A DNA stretch of 64,000 nucleotides, from assembly GCF_029892965.1 (NCBI RefSeq), contig NZ_JARXWN010000004.1:124001-188000 (forward strand), written 5' to 3'. The notes under the pieces were generated by a model that was not told the DNA's origin, made no database searches, and saw only the letters and a list, made by a program, of their open reading frames with translations. This document shows, one piece after another, positions 10,043-20,285 of this stretch. The stretch is from Dysgonomonas sp. PF1-14. GTDB lineage: Bacteria; Bacteroidota; Bacteroidia; Bacteroidales; Dysgonomonadaceae. The first letter of the stretch is position 1; each line of letters opens with the position of its first letter. Position numbers and translations under genes: made by a program.

Positions 10043-10450
10043 CTACTCGAAACGTTGTTTATTCTTTAATCGTTTTTCTATCTTGAGGAACAGAAAAGAT
10101 TCCATTGCCAGAAACAGCAGATAGAAAATCATAAATACGAGAATGAAACTTTTTTTATCTTCCTTGACTATGGCAACATAAGCGCCTATAAAAATGAGGG
10201 CGGCAAATATCTTGACCACTTTGGTCAGCATATATGTATTCAGCATCTGCCTCTGGGTTACCTTACGGCTGGCCGATTCCACATACACAAGAATCAATGA
10301 TTCCAATATCAAGAAAAAGAGCAAAATGCCTTCGTACCAATGGGGATAATACTGTGGAAACTGATAGTAGAGCAATGCACCTACAAGCGCTCCCATTATT
10401 AATCCGAATGCCAGTAACGAAGTGACTAATTTAGCTTTGAAAAAGTCCAT
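10043..10450 (-). CDS. small membrane protein of the ATP synthase operon
   Basis: 135 residues with four predicted membrane segments (about 9-29, 41-58, 80-97, 103-123) and a basic C-terminus (KIEKRLKNKQRF). It lies between atpC (4 bp away) and atpB, where many other bacteria carry atpI, an Fo assembly factor. Similarity to AtpI is not obvious by eye beyond topology, so an AtpI-like assembly role is inference from position only. Confidence 0.75.
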   Translation of the reverse strand: MDFFKAKLVTSLLAFGLIMGALVGALLYYQFPQYYPHWYEGILLFFLILESLILVYVESASRKVTQRQMLNTYMLTKVVKIFAALIFIGAYVAIVKEDKKSFILVFMIFYLLFLAMESFLFLKIEKRLKNKQRFE

Positions 10451-10454
10451 TCTT

Positions 10455-10703
10455 TCAAATTACGCAAACCGTTACAACCCCATCATTCACTTCTGCTATA
10501 CCACCTTTTACATCCAGTGAACTTTCAACCTTATCAGCAATATATGTGATAACGCCTTCTTTCAGTGGAGAGATCAGTGGAGCATGATCAGGGTAAACAC
10601 CGAAGCTACCCGACACGCCGGGAATAACTACCGATGTTACGGCTCCTGAAAACAGTTTTTTCTCTGCCGAGATAATATTTAATTGGAGTTCCGATTTTTT
10701 CAT
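10455..10703 (-). CDS. atpC: F1 ATP synthase epsilon subunit
   Basis: 82 residues from MKKSELQLNIISAEK. The frame stays open upstream to an ATG at 10736, but that stretch runs into a C-rich repeat and has no family similarity, so 10703 is preferred. Only the beta-sandwich domain is present (VIPGVSGSFGVYPDHAPLIS). The C-terminal helical hairpin that can brake rotation in E. coli epsilon is absent, as is usual in Bacteroidota. Confidence 0.93.
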   Translation of the reverse strand: MKKSELQLNIISAEKKLFSGAVTSVVIPGVSGSFGVYPDHAPLISPLKEGVITYIADKVESSLDVKGGIAEVNDGVVTVCVI

Positions 10704-10717
10704 TTTCTTTATTACCA

Positions 10718-10745
10718 CCCCCTCTAGCTCCCCCAAAAGGGGAGG
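10718..10745. repeat. C-rich palindromic intergenic repeat, copy 2
   Basis: CCCCTCTAGCTCCCCC followed by AAAAGGGGAGG, similar to one half of the 8799 copy. It lies just upstream of atpC. Confidence 0.6.
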
Positions 10746-10810
10746 ATGTAAAGCGGGTATCTATTTTTTAATAGTTAAACTATTATGTTCTTTCATTATC
10801 ACATTCTTCA

Positions 10811-10840
10811 GCCCCTCCCTTTGGAGGGGTTGGGGAGGTG
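10811..10840. repeat. C-rich palindromic intergenic repeat, copy 3
   Basis: GCCCCTCCCTTTGGAGGGG folds into a hairpin and is followed by TTGGGGAGGTG. It ends at the atpD stop codon. Copies 2 and 3 lie about 65 bp apart in the atpD-atpC spacer. Confidence 0.6.
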
Positions 10841-10841
10841 T

Positions 10842-12368
<1,527 letters not shown>

Positions 12369-12569
12369 TTATTATATTTATTTTTGTTTATTTTCTATTC
12401 CTAAAACTACAAAACGAATCACCATACAATCCCTAAGAATCGAATAGAAATAACCATTTCTTTAATTCTCAAAATTCTAAAGCGACAAAAGTCTCTTGTT
12501 GATCAATAAAAGTGTGAGAAGAACGCTAAGTATTGTATGGCATCAGACTCCTCTGCTTAAAAGTTCTGA

Positions 12570-12577
12570 CAAATATA
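12570..12577 (-). promoter_or_regulatory. putative atp operon promoter -7 box
   Basis: TATATTTG on the minus strand fits TAnnTTTG exactly, 214 bp upstream of the atpD ATG. The ~500-bp spacer 12357-12857 between divergent genes is AT-rich and shows no ORF or strong hairpin. Confidence 0.45.
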
Positions 12578-12783
12578 ATCATTATAAATTTTTAATAGTC
12601 TTCTTAACAGGAAAAAATATAAGCATACTTACTTTTTTTAAACTTTAGTTAACTACAATGTTTCTAATAGTTAATATTTATAGATTTTATGAGCAATAGA
12701 TAAAATTAATACCCCGAAAGCCGAACCTATTTCCATCAAGAATAATCAAAGTACAATTTAATCACTTTTCAATTATTAAATTG

Positions 12784-12791
12784 TATTTTTG
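12784..12791 (+). promoter_or_regulatory. putative promoter of carboxynorspermidine synthase gene
   Basis: TATTTTTG fits TAnnTTTG exactly. Transcription would start at about 12798, giving a ~60-nt leader before ATG 12858. Confidence 0.45.
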
Positions 12792-12857
12792 TTCGACAAA
12801 ACAACATCGGACGAATATTTTTCGTCCCAATAATATATAAAATAATTTAGAAAAAAA

Positions 12858-14051
12858 ATGGGTAAAGTTTTAATTATCGGTGCAGGAGGTGTCGGAACCG
12901 TAGTAGCACACAAGGTTGCCCAAAACATGGACGTATTTACGGAGATCATGTTGGCAAGCCGTACAAAATCGAAATGTGATGCCATAGCCAAAGCTATAGG
13001 AGGAAATAAAATCCAGACGGCACAGGTAGACGCCGACAATGTAGAGGATTTGAAAAGGCTTTTCAATTCTTTCAAGCCGGAACTTGTTATCAATGTTGCT
13101 CTTCCATATCAGGACTTAACGATAATGGATGCATGTCTGGCTTGTGGTGTCAACTATCTGGACACAGCTAACTATGAACCGAAAGAGGAAGCTAAATACG
13201 AATACAGCTGGCAATGGGCTTATCAGGACAGATTTAAAGAAGCCGGACTGACTGCCATTCTGGGTTGCGGATTCGATCCGGGTGTAACCAGTGTATTTAC
13301 AGCTTATGCCGCAAAACACCACTTCGACGAAATGCACTATCTGGATATAGTAGACTGTAATGCAGGCGATCATGGCAAAGCTTTTGCTACTAACTTCAAT
13401 CCTGAAATCAATATACGCGAGGTTACCCAGAAAGGTAAATACTGGGAAAATGGCGAATGGGTAGAAACTGAACCTCATGCCATCCACAAGCCGCTGAACT
13501 ATCCGAACATAGGGGCGAAAGAGTCGTATGTTATTTACCATGAGGAACTGGAATCGCTTGTAAAAAACTTCCCGACACTGAAACGTGCCCGCTTCTGGAT
13601 GACATTCGGACAGGAATATCTTACTCACCTCAGAGTAATACAGAATATAGGTATGGCACGCATCGACCCTATTATTTATAATGGTGTGGAGATCGTACCT
13701 ATCCAATTCCTGAAAGCAGTATTGCCTGATCCGGGTGAGCTTGGAGAAAACTATACAGGTGAGACTTCTATCGGCTGCCGTATAAAAGGTATCAAAGACG
13801 GTAAGGAACGTACTTACTATGTATATAACAACTGCTCGCACGAAGCTGCATACAAAGAAACAGGTGCACAGGGCGTAAGCTATACGACAGGCGTACCGGC
13901 TACAATCGGTGCTATCATGTTTATGAAAGGCTTGTGGCGCAAACCGGGCGTATATAATGTAGAAGAGTTCAACCCCGATCCGTTTATGGAACAACTGAAC
14001 AAACAGGGATTGCCTTGGCACGAACTGTTTGATGTAGACCTAGAAATGTAA
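12858..14051 (+). CDS. carboxynorspermidine synthase (saccharopine dehydrogenase family)
   Basis: 397 residues. The N-terminal Rossmann motif VLIIGAGGVGTVVAHK binds NADPH. The body matches the Bacteroides saccharopine-dehydrogenase-like protein that condenses aspartate semialdehyde with a diamine to make carboxy(nor)spermidine, the first step of the alternative spermidine pathway; the assignment is from family memory. The residues GCGFDPGVTSVFTAYAAKH and TTGVPATIGAIMFMKG are family-like. The decarboxylase partner (nspC) is not in this window. It is followed 16 bp later by a membrane protein gene. Confidence 0.88.
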   Translation: MGKVLIIGAGGVGTVVAHKVAQNMDVFTEIMLASRTKSKCDAIAKAIGGNKIQTAQVDADNVEDLKRLFNSFKPELVINVALPYQDLTIMDACLACGVNYLDTANYEPKEEAKYEYSWQWAYQDRFKEAGLTAILGCGFDPGVTSVFTAYAAKHHFDEMHYLDIVDCNAGDHGKAFATNFNPEINIREVTQKGKYWENGEWVETEPHAIHKPLNYPNIGAKESYVIYHEELESLVKNFPTLKRARFWMTFGQEYLTHLRVIQNIGMARIDPIIYNGVEIVPIQFLKAVLPDPGELGENYTGETSIGCRIKGIKDGKERTYYVYNNCSHEAAYKETGAQGVSYTTGVPATIGAIMFMKGLWRKPGVYNVEEFNPDPFMEQLNKQGLPWHELFDVDLEM

Positions 14052-14067
14052 TTTTAAAGCTAATTAT

Positions 14068-15894
14068 ATGTTGACAATCATATTAGCGTGGATAGTAATA
14101 TTTTATGTATTACTATCCTTTGGTGATATATTTATTTCTTTATATAACAAACTTTGCAAATGTGAAGAGCAGTACAACATTACTGACACCTTTATTCTGG
14201 GTATCTGCTCAATATTGATACCTTTGAGTTTTTCTTCGCTGTGGCTGCCATCCAACCATTATATTCTTTTCATATACCTTGTAATTAGCTGTACATATTG
14301 GATACTGAATAAAGAACGCCTAAAAAAAAGAATACATAAAATTAAAAACACCATTATTATACTATCTGTGCCTCAAAAGACAGTAATGATTCTTTCGGTA
14401 TGTGGTGTTTTATTATATGTATTATATTGCGCATGCTGGACAGACGCTCTTATTTATCATTATTCACAAATACAATGGAATGAAGAATATCCCGTCATTC
14501 CGGGAATGGCAAATCTGGAGGACCGTTTTGCTTTTAATTCAAACTACCTACTCCTTTCTGCTATTTTTACTTTTCGCTTTCTTTTAGGAGAGCCTTTATA
14601 CGCACTACAGTCTATTTTGTTTATCCTGGTAATGTTTTGGATATTGAAAGAAGTGATAACATCCGGATTTCACATCAGTAGGATTATTCTGTTATTCATC
14701 TTTTTATGTTTCTTTATTTTAAACGCTGACTTTTTAGCCGATTCGTCTACAGATATTGTTCCTAATCTTTGCGTCTTTTACTTTATTGCAAGGTTTACAT
14801 TATACCCGGAACTATTAAATAAGAGAAATCTATTGATTTTCATCTTGCCTATAACTCTTTGTACATTCAAGATGTCCGTTTTTCCTCTATGCTTTCTCTC
14901 CATATATATTCTGTTTTCAGCAATTAATAGTAAAAGAAAAGCCTTACCTGTATTTCTGATTACTTCAGCCACTCTCATTGTAAGTTTATGGCTGGTTCGC
15001 AATGTTATTATATGTGGATATTTGGTGTATCCTCTGAGCGAACTGGACATATTTTCTTTTGATTGGAAAATTCCGGCAGGGATAGCAAAGATTCAAAAGG
15101 AGATAGCTATTAGCGTTTTTGCGAAAGGTCTTTTTAAAGACACTCTAACATTTTACTTCTTTGAAAGGTCAGGTTATCTGACATACAAATTATTCTTTTT
15201 AAACCATATTCTTGCCCTTTTATCATATCTGATTATAATATTGTCCCCATTCATTTTATTATACCACTTTTTATATAGGAAAAATGTAAATAAAATAAAC
15301 TGGAAACCTCAATTAATTTTGTATATATCATTAATTGTATCTTTCATATATTGGTTGTTATTTGCTCCTGATATTCGATTTGCCTCAGGTATTATTTATG
15401 GAAGTGTATTTTTCATTGTTAGTTTTATTTTTTTTCAACGAAATATCTATTTTCCAAAGTTAGGAAGAGTTTTGTTCTACAGCACAGTAATCATTATGGT
15501 TTTCATGTCAGTAAATAGATCAATCAGATATCATACATGGATGGAAGAACATCAATCTGAAATTAGTTCTTACAACAGGAGTAGCCTCCTGATCAGGCCA
15601 TTTTCTGCCAAAGATCAATGTAAAATTAGCGAACCGGACAATTACACCGAATATAAGACAAATGGTGTCACAATATATGTTACAAAAGACGATCCTCAAT
15701 ACGGGGCACTTCCATTAGTGAAAGATATTTCTCCTGATATAATATCAGCAAATCATAAGCTACAAAGTGTATATACAATAGAGGCTAGAGGGAACACCCT
15801 AAAAGACGGTTTCCGCACTAAAAAAGAATATATCAATATTATTGATTCAATAGCCAATAAATATCTTATGGAAGTAAATGCAGATTGGTGGTAA
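14068..15894 (+). CDS. large polytopic membrane protein, glycosyltransferase-like
   Basis: 608 residues with ten or more hydrophobic segments up to about residue 480 and a soluble C-terminal part of ~120 residues. The stretch DALIYHYSQIQWNEEYPVIP, followed by a GMANLEDRFAFNS segment, resembles the LIC_10190-type membrane family, in which an acidic residue and YH...W near the first long loop recall GT-C glycosyltransferases. I do not recognise a characterised homologue. AT content is higher than in the preceding gene. It is co-oriented with the synthase, 16 bp apart, but a shared function is not evident. Confidence 0.75.
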   Translation: MLTIILAWIVIFYVLLSFGDIFISLYNKLCKCEEQYNITDTFILGICSILIPLSFSSLWLPSNHYILFIYLVISCTYWILNKERLKKRIHKIKNTIIILSVPQKTVMILSVCGVLLYVLYCACWTDALIYHYSQIQWNEEYPVIPGMANLEDRFAFNSNYLLLSAIFTFRFLLGEPLYALQSILFILVMFWILKEVITSGFHISRIILLFIFLCFFILNADFLADSSTDIVPNLCVFYFIARFTLYPELLNKRNLLIFILPITLCTFKMSVFPLCFLSIYILFSAINSKRKALPVFLITSATLIVSLWLVRNVIICGYLVYPLSELDIFSFDWKIPAGIAKIQKEIAISVFAKGLFKDTLTFYFFERSGYLTYKLFFLNHILALLSYLIIILSPFILLYHFLYRKNVNKINWKPQLILYISLIVSFIYWLLFAPDIRFASGIIYGSVFFIVSFIFFQRNIYFPKLGRVLFYSTVIIMVFMSVNRSIRYHTWMEEHQSEISSYNRSSLLIRPFSAKDQCKISEPDNYTEYKTNGVTIYVTKDDPQYGALPLVKDISPDIISANHKLQSVYTIEARGNTLKDGFRTKKEYINIIDSIANKYLMEVNADWW

Positions 15895-15952
15895 ATAAAA
15901 TGCTTCTTTGAAGTTTTGAATGAAAAACAATGATATCTCAAAAAAAAGTATT

Positions 15953-15960
15953 TATCTTTA
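15953..15960 (+). promoter_or_regulatory. possible -7 box for a pyr leader transcript
   Basis: TATCTTTA is one base from TAnnTTTG. Transcription from it would start ~13 nt before the short ORF at 15980. No -33 box is seen, so support is weak. Confidence 0.25.
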
Positions 15961-15979
15961 CAATTAATATAAAAAACTC

Positions 15980-16060
15980 ATGAAAAGACAAAATCTACCT
16001 GATGAATATTTGATATCACAATTTAGTCTTTTTATTTATATTAAAGATTTAAAGATTTAA
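15980..16060 (+). CDS. short leader ORF upstream of pyrB (candidate leader peptide)
   Basis: 26 codons (MKRQNLPDEYLISQFSLFIY, then six more residues) and a TAA. Its 3' half is U-rich, and the stop codon lies 6 nt before the terminator hairpin at 16067. A ribosome finishing this ORF would cover the left arm of the hairpin. This is the layout of E. coli pyrBI attenuation, where UTP-dependent RNA polymerase pausing couples leader translation to read-through. No homology to the E. coli leader is claimed, and a chance ORF is possible. Confidence 0.35.
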   Translation: MKRQNLPDEYLISQFSLFIYIKDLKI

Positions 16061-16066
16061 TATATT

Positions 16067-16103
16067 ATCCTCGAAGAGAATTACTCTTTCGGGGATTTTT
16101 TTT
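16067..16103 (+). terminator. terminator/attenuator before pyrB
   Basis: A stem of 12 bp with one bulged T (16067-16078 with 16084-16096), loop AATTA, then eight T. It lies 35 bp before the pyrB ATG. No TAnnTTTG box is seen between it and pyrB, so pyrB transcription may have to pass through it. Confidence 0.8.
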
Positions 16104-16138
16104 GACATACACAGATTTATCCTTCAAAACGGTGAAAT

Positions 16139-17056
16139 ATGATTAACAAAAGCCTTGTATCCATTACAGACTATTCGAAAGAAGACATTCTGAGAATACT
16201 GAATCTGACAAAGAAATTCGACGAAAGCCCCAACAGGAGACTACTGGAAGGCAAAGTATGCGCTACATTGTTTTTTGAGCCTTCTACCCGCACACGCCTC
16301 AGCTTCGAAACGGCTGTGAACCGTCTGGGTGGACGCATCATCGGATTTACGGATGCGGCAACGACCAGCTCGGCCAAAGGGGAAACGCTTAAAGATACGA
16401 TACTGATGGTAAATAATTATGCCGACATTATCATCATGCGCCATCATCTGGAAGGGGCTGCCCGCTATGCTTCGGAGATATCGTCTGTTCCCATTATCAA
16501 TGCCGGAGACGGAGCAAACCAGCATCCGACACAGACTATGCTCGACTTGTATTCTATATACAAGACGCAAGGAACATTGGAAAATCTGACCATTACGATT
16601 GTCGGCGACCTCAAATACGGACGCACAGTGCACTCGCTGATAATAGGCATGTCGCACTTCAACCCGACATTCTATTTCGTAGCACCCGAAGAACTGCATG
16701 TACCCGATTCGTACAAAAGCTTCTGCGATGAGCGCGGCATAAAGTATGAAGAGCATATCGACTTTTCGCCCGAGGTAATCAACAATGCGGATATACTATA
16801 TATGACCCGTGTACAGCGCGAACGTTTTACCGACCTGATGGAATATGAGAAGGTAAAAAATGTGTATATACTCAAAAAAGATATGATAAGCGACACGAAG
16901 GACAATCTGAGAATACTGCATCCGCTACCGCGCGTGAACGAAATAGATCAGGACGTGGACGACAGTCCTAAGGCCTACTACTTCGAGCAGGCTAAGAACG
17001 GAGTGTTTACCCGTGAGGCCGTTATCTGTGATGCACTGAATATAAAAATAAATTAA
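16139..17056 (+). CDS. pyrB: aspartate carbamoyltransferase catalytic subunit
   Basis: 305 residues. It catalyses carbamoyl phosphate + aspartate to carbamoyl aspartate, the first committed step of pyrimidine synthesis. The carbamoyl-phosphate motif [12 protein letters not shown] is at about 43-54, followed by [25 protein letters not shown] and the C-terminal HPLPRVNEI. It is followed by pyrI after 13 bp, so the enzyme is the class B (regulated) type. Confidence 0.98.
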   Translation: MINKSLVSITDYSKEDILRILNLTKKFDESPNRRLLEGKVCATLFFEPSTRTRLSFETAVNRLGGRIIGFTDAATTSSAKGETLKDTILMVNNYADIIIMRHHLEGAARYASEISSVPIINAGDGANQHPTQTMLDLYSIYKTQGTLENLTITIVGDLKYGRTVHSLIIGMSHFNPTFYFVAPEELHVPDSYKSFCDERGIKYEEHIDFSPEVINNADILYMTRVQRERFTDLMEYEKVKNVYILKKDMISDTKDNLRILHPLPRVNEIDQDVDDSPKAYYFEQAKNGVFTREAVICDALNIKIN

Positions 17057-17069
17057 CCAGCTAGCTGCA

Positions 17070-17531
17070 ATGAAAGAAAGAAGAACGGAATTACAGGTTG
17101 CCGCCCTGTGCAACGGTACAGCCATAGACCATATACCATCCAGTGTAGTTTTCAAAGTAGTATCGCTGTTGGGGCTAGAGAAGCTCGACAATCCGATAAC
17201 AATAGGAAACAACCTCGAGAGTAAAAAGATGAACACCAAAGGGATCATCAAAATAGCCGATAAATTCTTTGAAGAGGATGTCATCAACAAGATCGCCCTG
17301 ATCGCTCCCAATGTAGTGCTCAACATAATAAAGGACTATGAGGTAATAGAAAAGAAACGGGTAATACTGCCTCATACCATCAAGGGTATCGTTAAATGCA
17401 ACAACCCTAAATGTATAACCAACAATGAACCGATGGCTACACACTTTGAGGTGATAGACCACGACAAAATAGAATTACGCTGCCACTATTGCGACCTGAA
17501 AATTAAAAAAGAGGAGATCATTCTCAAATGA
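17070..17531 (+). CDS. pyrI: aspartate carbamoyltransferase regulatory subunit
   Basis: 153 residues. The N-terminal allosteric domain includes GTAIDHIP, where nucleotides bind. The C-terminal zinc domain has the four cysteines in CNNPKC and CHYC, which hold the contact to PyrB. It confers CTP/ATP control on the enzyme. Its stop overlaps the next gene's ATG by four bases, suggesting translational coupling. Confidence 0.97.
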   Translation: MKERRTELQVAALCNGTAIDHIPSSVVFKVVSLLGLEKLDNPITIGNNLESKKMNTKGIIKIADKFFEEDVINKIALIAPNVVLNIIKDYEVIEKKRVILPHTIKGIVKCNNPKCITNNEPMATHFEVIDHDKIELRCHYCDLKIKKEEIILK

Positions 17532-18094
17532 AACAAGACTGGAAACCGGGAACATTAATCTATCCGTTACCTGCCGCCATGATCAGCTGCGGCAACAATC
17601 CCGAAGAATATAACATCATCACTCTCAGTTGGCTGGGAACCATTTGCACCAATCCGCCAATGTGTTACATATCTGTCCGCCCCGAGCGGCATTCTTATGA
17701 GATCATCAAACGGAATATGGAGTTTGTGATCAACATCACAACTCACGATCTGGCTTTTGCGACCGATTGGTGCGGAGTAAGGTCGGGTAAAGACTTTAAC
17801 AAGTTTGAAGAGATGAAGTTGACCGTAGGCAAGGCGTCTGTCGTGCAGGCTCCCATCATAGAAGAATCGCCGCTGAATATAGAATGTCGCGTGAAGGAAA
17901 TACTCAGTCTGGGTTCGCACGACATGTTTATAGCAGATGTAGTCAATGTAAAGGCTGACAGCAAATACATAGATGACGAAACGGGCAAATTCAGTCTGGA
18001 AGACGCAAACCCGATTGCCTACTCGCATGGACAATACTATGATCTTGGCGAAAAGTTAGGCGGATTCGGCTGGTCGGTGAAGAAATCTAAATAA
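17528..18094 (+). CDS. flavin reductase family protein
   Basis: 188 residues with the FMN-binding split-barrel pattern of the DIM6/NTAB flavin reductase-like family ([11 protein letters not shown] near the start, [35 protein letters not shown]). It probably binds FMN and reduces flavin or a small substrate. It overlaps pyrI by 4 nt. Its link with pyrimidine synthesis is unknown. Confidence 0.85.
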   Translation: MKQDWKPGTLIYPLPAAMISCGNNPEEYNIITLSWLGTICTNPPMCYISVRPERHSYEIIKRNMEFVINITTHDLAFATDWCGVRSGKDFNKFEEMKLTVGKASVVQAPIIEESPLNIECRVKEILSLGSHDMFIADVVNVKADSKYIDDETGKFSLEDANPIAYSHGQYYDLGEKLGGFGWSVKKSK

Positions 18095-18135
18095 GATTTA
18101 TCCGGTCAGATAATATATCTTTCCAACTCCCTGAA

Positions 18136-18531
18136 TCAATCAATTATAGCGACAATAGATGAATTGTTGCCGGAGCTCTCCTTATAAGCGATCGTGCTTG
18201 ATCTATTAATATTTTGGTGTCTCTTGTCATTCAATATATACCATCTGTTATTGAACCAAATATAAATACCTTTCCCTGACAGATTATTATCAGAAGAAGT
18301 ATTTGTATTGTAAATCAGCATACCATCCACAGATGTACCATTCAAAGGACGCCAGTCGGTTACGGAAGTTAATAGTACACGAGGCAGCAACAAGCCTTTT
18401 TTTCCGTCAGATACAATATCCAGAACAGCACCATCGTGAGGTTTTTGGTCTGCACCTATCGTAACCTGAGCTTGTATATCAAAGGTTCCTGCCAGCAGCA
18501 ACGTTATTATTACAGTCAATAAGCGTCTCAT
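18136..18531 (-). CDS. short secreted QVTIG-motif protein
   Basis: 131 residues with a signal peptide (LLTVIITLLLAGTFDIQA) and a single ~90-residue module: QVTIGADQKPHDGAVLDI, GLLLPRVLLTS, GMLIYNTNTSSDNN, GIYIWFNNRWYIL. The same module begins its upstream neighbour and two genes at 38-40 kb. It lies 19 bp after the long protein, forming a long/short pair. Function is unknown; it is predicted to be exported. Confidence 0.75.
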   Translation of the reverse strand: MRRLLTVIITLLLAGTFDIQAQVTIGADQKPHDGAVLDIVSDGKKGLLLPRVLLTSVTDWRPLNGTSVDGMLIYNTNTSSDNNLSGKGIYIWFNNRWYILNDKRHQNINRSSTIAYKESSGNNSSIVAIID

Positions 18532-18550
18532 ATTTTTTGATATTTAATTT

Positions 18551-20041
18551 TCAATTTCCAATTGATTTCACACAGCGAACTCCGATATTATTCGTTAAAG
18601 TTTTACTCATACTGTAAACACCATAAGCACCGCCAACTGTATTCTTCGTTATATAGTATGCACTCAGGTCATTCACATCTGTTGATACCCAATACCGATA
18701 GTTGTTGCTGGCATTGACATTCATCCCATATAAATCATGATTTTGAAGCATAGTTCGTGCTTCCATATAGTTAGGCAGGCGCCAGCCAGTATTAACGCCC
18801 TCTCCCGGAGTGTATTTTCCATTTCCACAATTGGTTGATGCCGTATTCCAAGATAATCCGAAATAGCCATCCAACGGATACACACAGAGGGATGCATTAG
18901 GCACTTGGGTAAAAGCTGTCGACAAGTCTGTAGCATTCGCGACTCTTGCCGGCCCTGTATATACACCTCCCGGTATAAGGTATCCGTCCATCGGGCAACA
19001 GGCACAATCCTGGATTGTAATTGTCAGTGTGACATACTTAGCAGCTCCACTGACTTTATAGCTGGCCCACAATGTTGCTGTCAGGGATGTACCACCGTAA
19101 TGAGACGTTCCGGCAGCCAGTTCATTAATATTATCTGCAAATTGGACAACGAAAAGGGTTGGATTGATGATACCGGATGCCTTATCTCCTGTTACCGATT
19201 TTATAATACCTCTAGGGTCGTTATAAGAACCGACCTTCAAGTCTGTAACCTGGCTCATAATAACACTGCTGCCAAAAACGACAGAGTATATCCTCATACG
19301 CGATGAAGCATCAGAAAATGCCGGACTTCGCGAAACCTGCGAACCACAGCTACTGTTGAAGTTACTCTGCCCTACATCGAAACAGACAGCCCCTTGTATA
19401 TAAGCATTACCTCTGTCAATCTCACCTTCGGGCTTGTTCGATTTCACAACTATATTAGCTCCGGTACCCGATAGCGCATCACTGAAACCACAGGCATTAA
19501 CAGCCCTCACCTTTATAGAGGCGGCACTATAAGTTCCGGCTTCTACTGCCGTAATTTCAATAGTATTGCTTGTCGAATTAGCCGCCAGACCATTCGGTAA
19601 TTCCCACATATAAAACGTAGCACCACTAACAACAGGTGTAGATACGGTAAGTTTTTTACCCTGAACTATGTCGCGGCTACTGATCGATATAGATACGGGG
19701 GGGGCAGGTTTGGGACAATCAGGAATTTCACCATAACGGAGTATATTCCACGCATTATCAGCCCACACATAAACGCCTTGTCCTTCCAAATCGTTTTCGT
19801 GGGTGTCATTTGTATTGTAAACAACCATTCCTTCAATTGGGGTTCCTTCCAACGGTGACCACAGCGAAGCCGCAGTCAGAGATAAACGGGGCAGCAGCAA
19901 TCCCCTGTTGTCATTCGATATTAAGTCCAGTGCAGCACCATCATGGGGAGGCACTCCGGCTCCAATAGTTACCTGAGCCTGCATACCGATTGATTGGACA
20001 AGAATAAGGATTGCTATCAGCTTATGATACAATTCTCTCAT
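18551..20041 (-). CDS. long secreted QVTIG-motif protein with FISUMP-like C-terminus
   Basis: 496 residues. Signal peptide about 1-22; QVTIG module 23-105 (QVTIGAGVPPHDGAALDL, GLLLPRLSLTAAS, GVYVWADNAWNIL); an Ig/PKD-like domain about 110-205 (PPVSISISSRDIVQGKKLTV); a middle beta-rich domain; and a C-terminal domain with GWRLPNYMEARTML, YRYWVSTDV and VRCVKSIGN. The last resembles the Fibrobacter succinogenes paralogous (FISUMP, DUF1566-like) C-lectin-type domain. It is probably a cell-surface adhesion or binding protein. It is encoded just before its short paralogue. Confidence 0.75.
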   Translation of the reverse strand: MRELYHKLIAILILVQSIGMQAQVTIGAGVPPHDGAALDLISNDNRGLLLPRLSLTAASLWSPLEGTPIEGMVVYNTNDTHENDLEGQGVYVWADNAWNILRYGEIPDCPKPAPPVSISISSRDIVQGKKLTVSTPVVSGATFYMWELPNGLAANSTSNTIEITAVEAGTYSAASIKVRAVNACGFSDALSGTGANIVVKSNKPEGEIDRGNAYIQGAVCFDVGQSNFNSSCGSQVSRSPAFSDASSRMRIYSVVFGSSVIMSQVTDLKVGSYNDPRGIIKSVTGDKASGIINPTLFVVQFADNINELAAGTSHYGGTSLTATLWASYKVSGAAKYVTLTITIQDCACCPMDGYLIPGGVYTGPARVANATDLSTAFTQVPNASLCVYPLDGYFGLSWNTASTNCGNGKYTPGEGVNTGWRLPNYMEARTMLQNHDLYGMNVNASNNYRYWVSTDVNDLSAYYITKNTVGGAYGVYSMSKTLTNNIGVRCVKSIGN

Positions 20042-20175
20042 AACGTTTCAATTATCTTGTGAATATTACGATCCTCATGGCCACACAGAAGCCTATAGGA
20101 TAACATTTTGCTTCTTCAATAAAGAAGCAACTCGTAGAATGGCATTTCCCTTACAAAGATTCCTTTTAGCTATTA

Positions 20176-20183
20176 CAAATATA
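20176..20183 (-). promoter_or_regulatory. putative promoter of the 18-20 kb secreted pair
   Basis: TATATTTG on the minus strand fits TAnnTTTG, about 135 bp before the start at 20041. The remainder of 20042-20285 shows no gene. Confidence 0.4.
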
Positions 20184-20285
20184 AGTGTTTAATATTAAAC
20201 GTCTTAATTAAGGCGTATTTTTAACACATTGTATAAAAAATATTTATATTGTGCTCTTTATGATGTGTTCTTTATATATACAAAT

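Noticed and set aside
13116-14021. Long minus-strand open frame (301 codons) antisense to carboxynorspermidine synthase
   Set aside because: Low-complexity, Cys/Phe/Tyr-rich shadow of a well-conserved gene.
16241-16756. Antisense open frame of 171 codons within pyrB
   Set aside because: Codon-structure shadow of pyrB.
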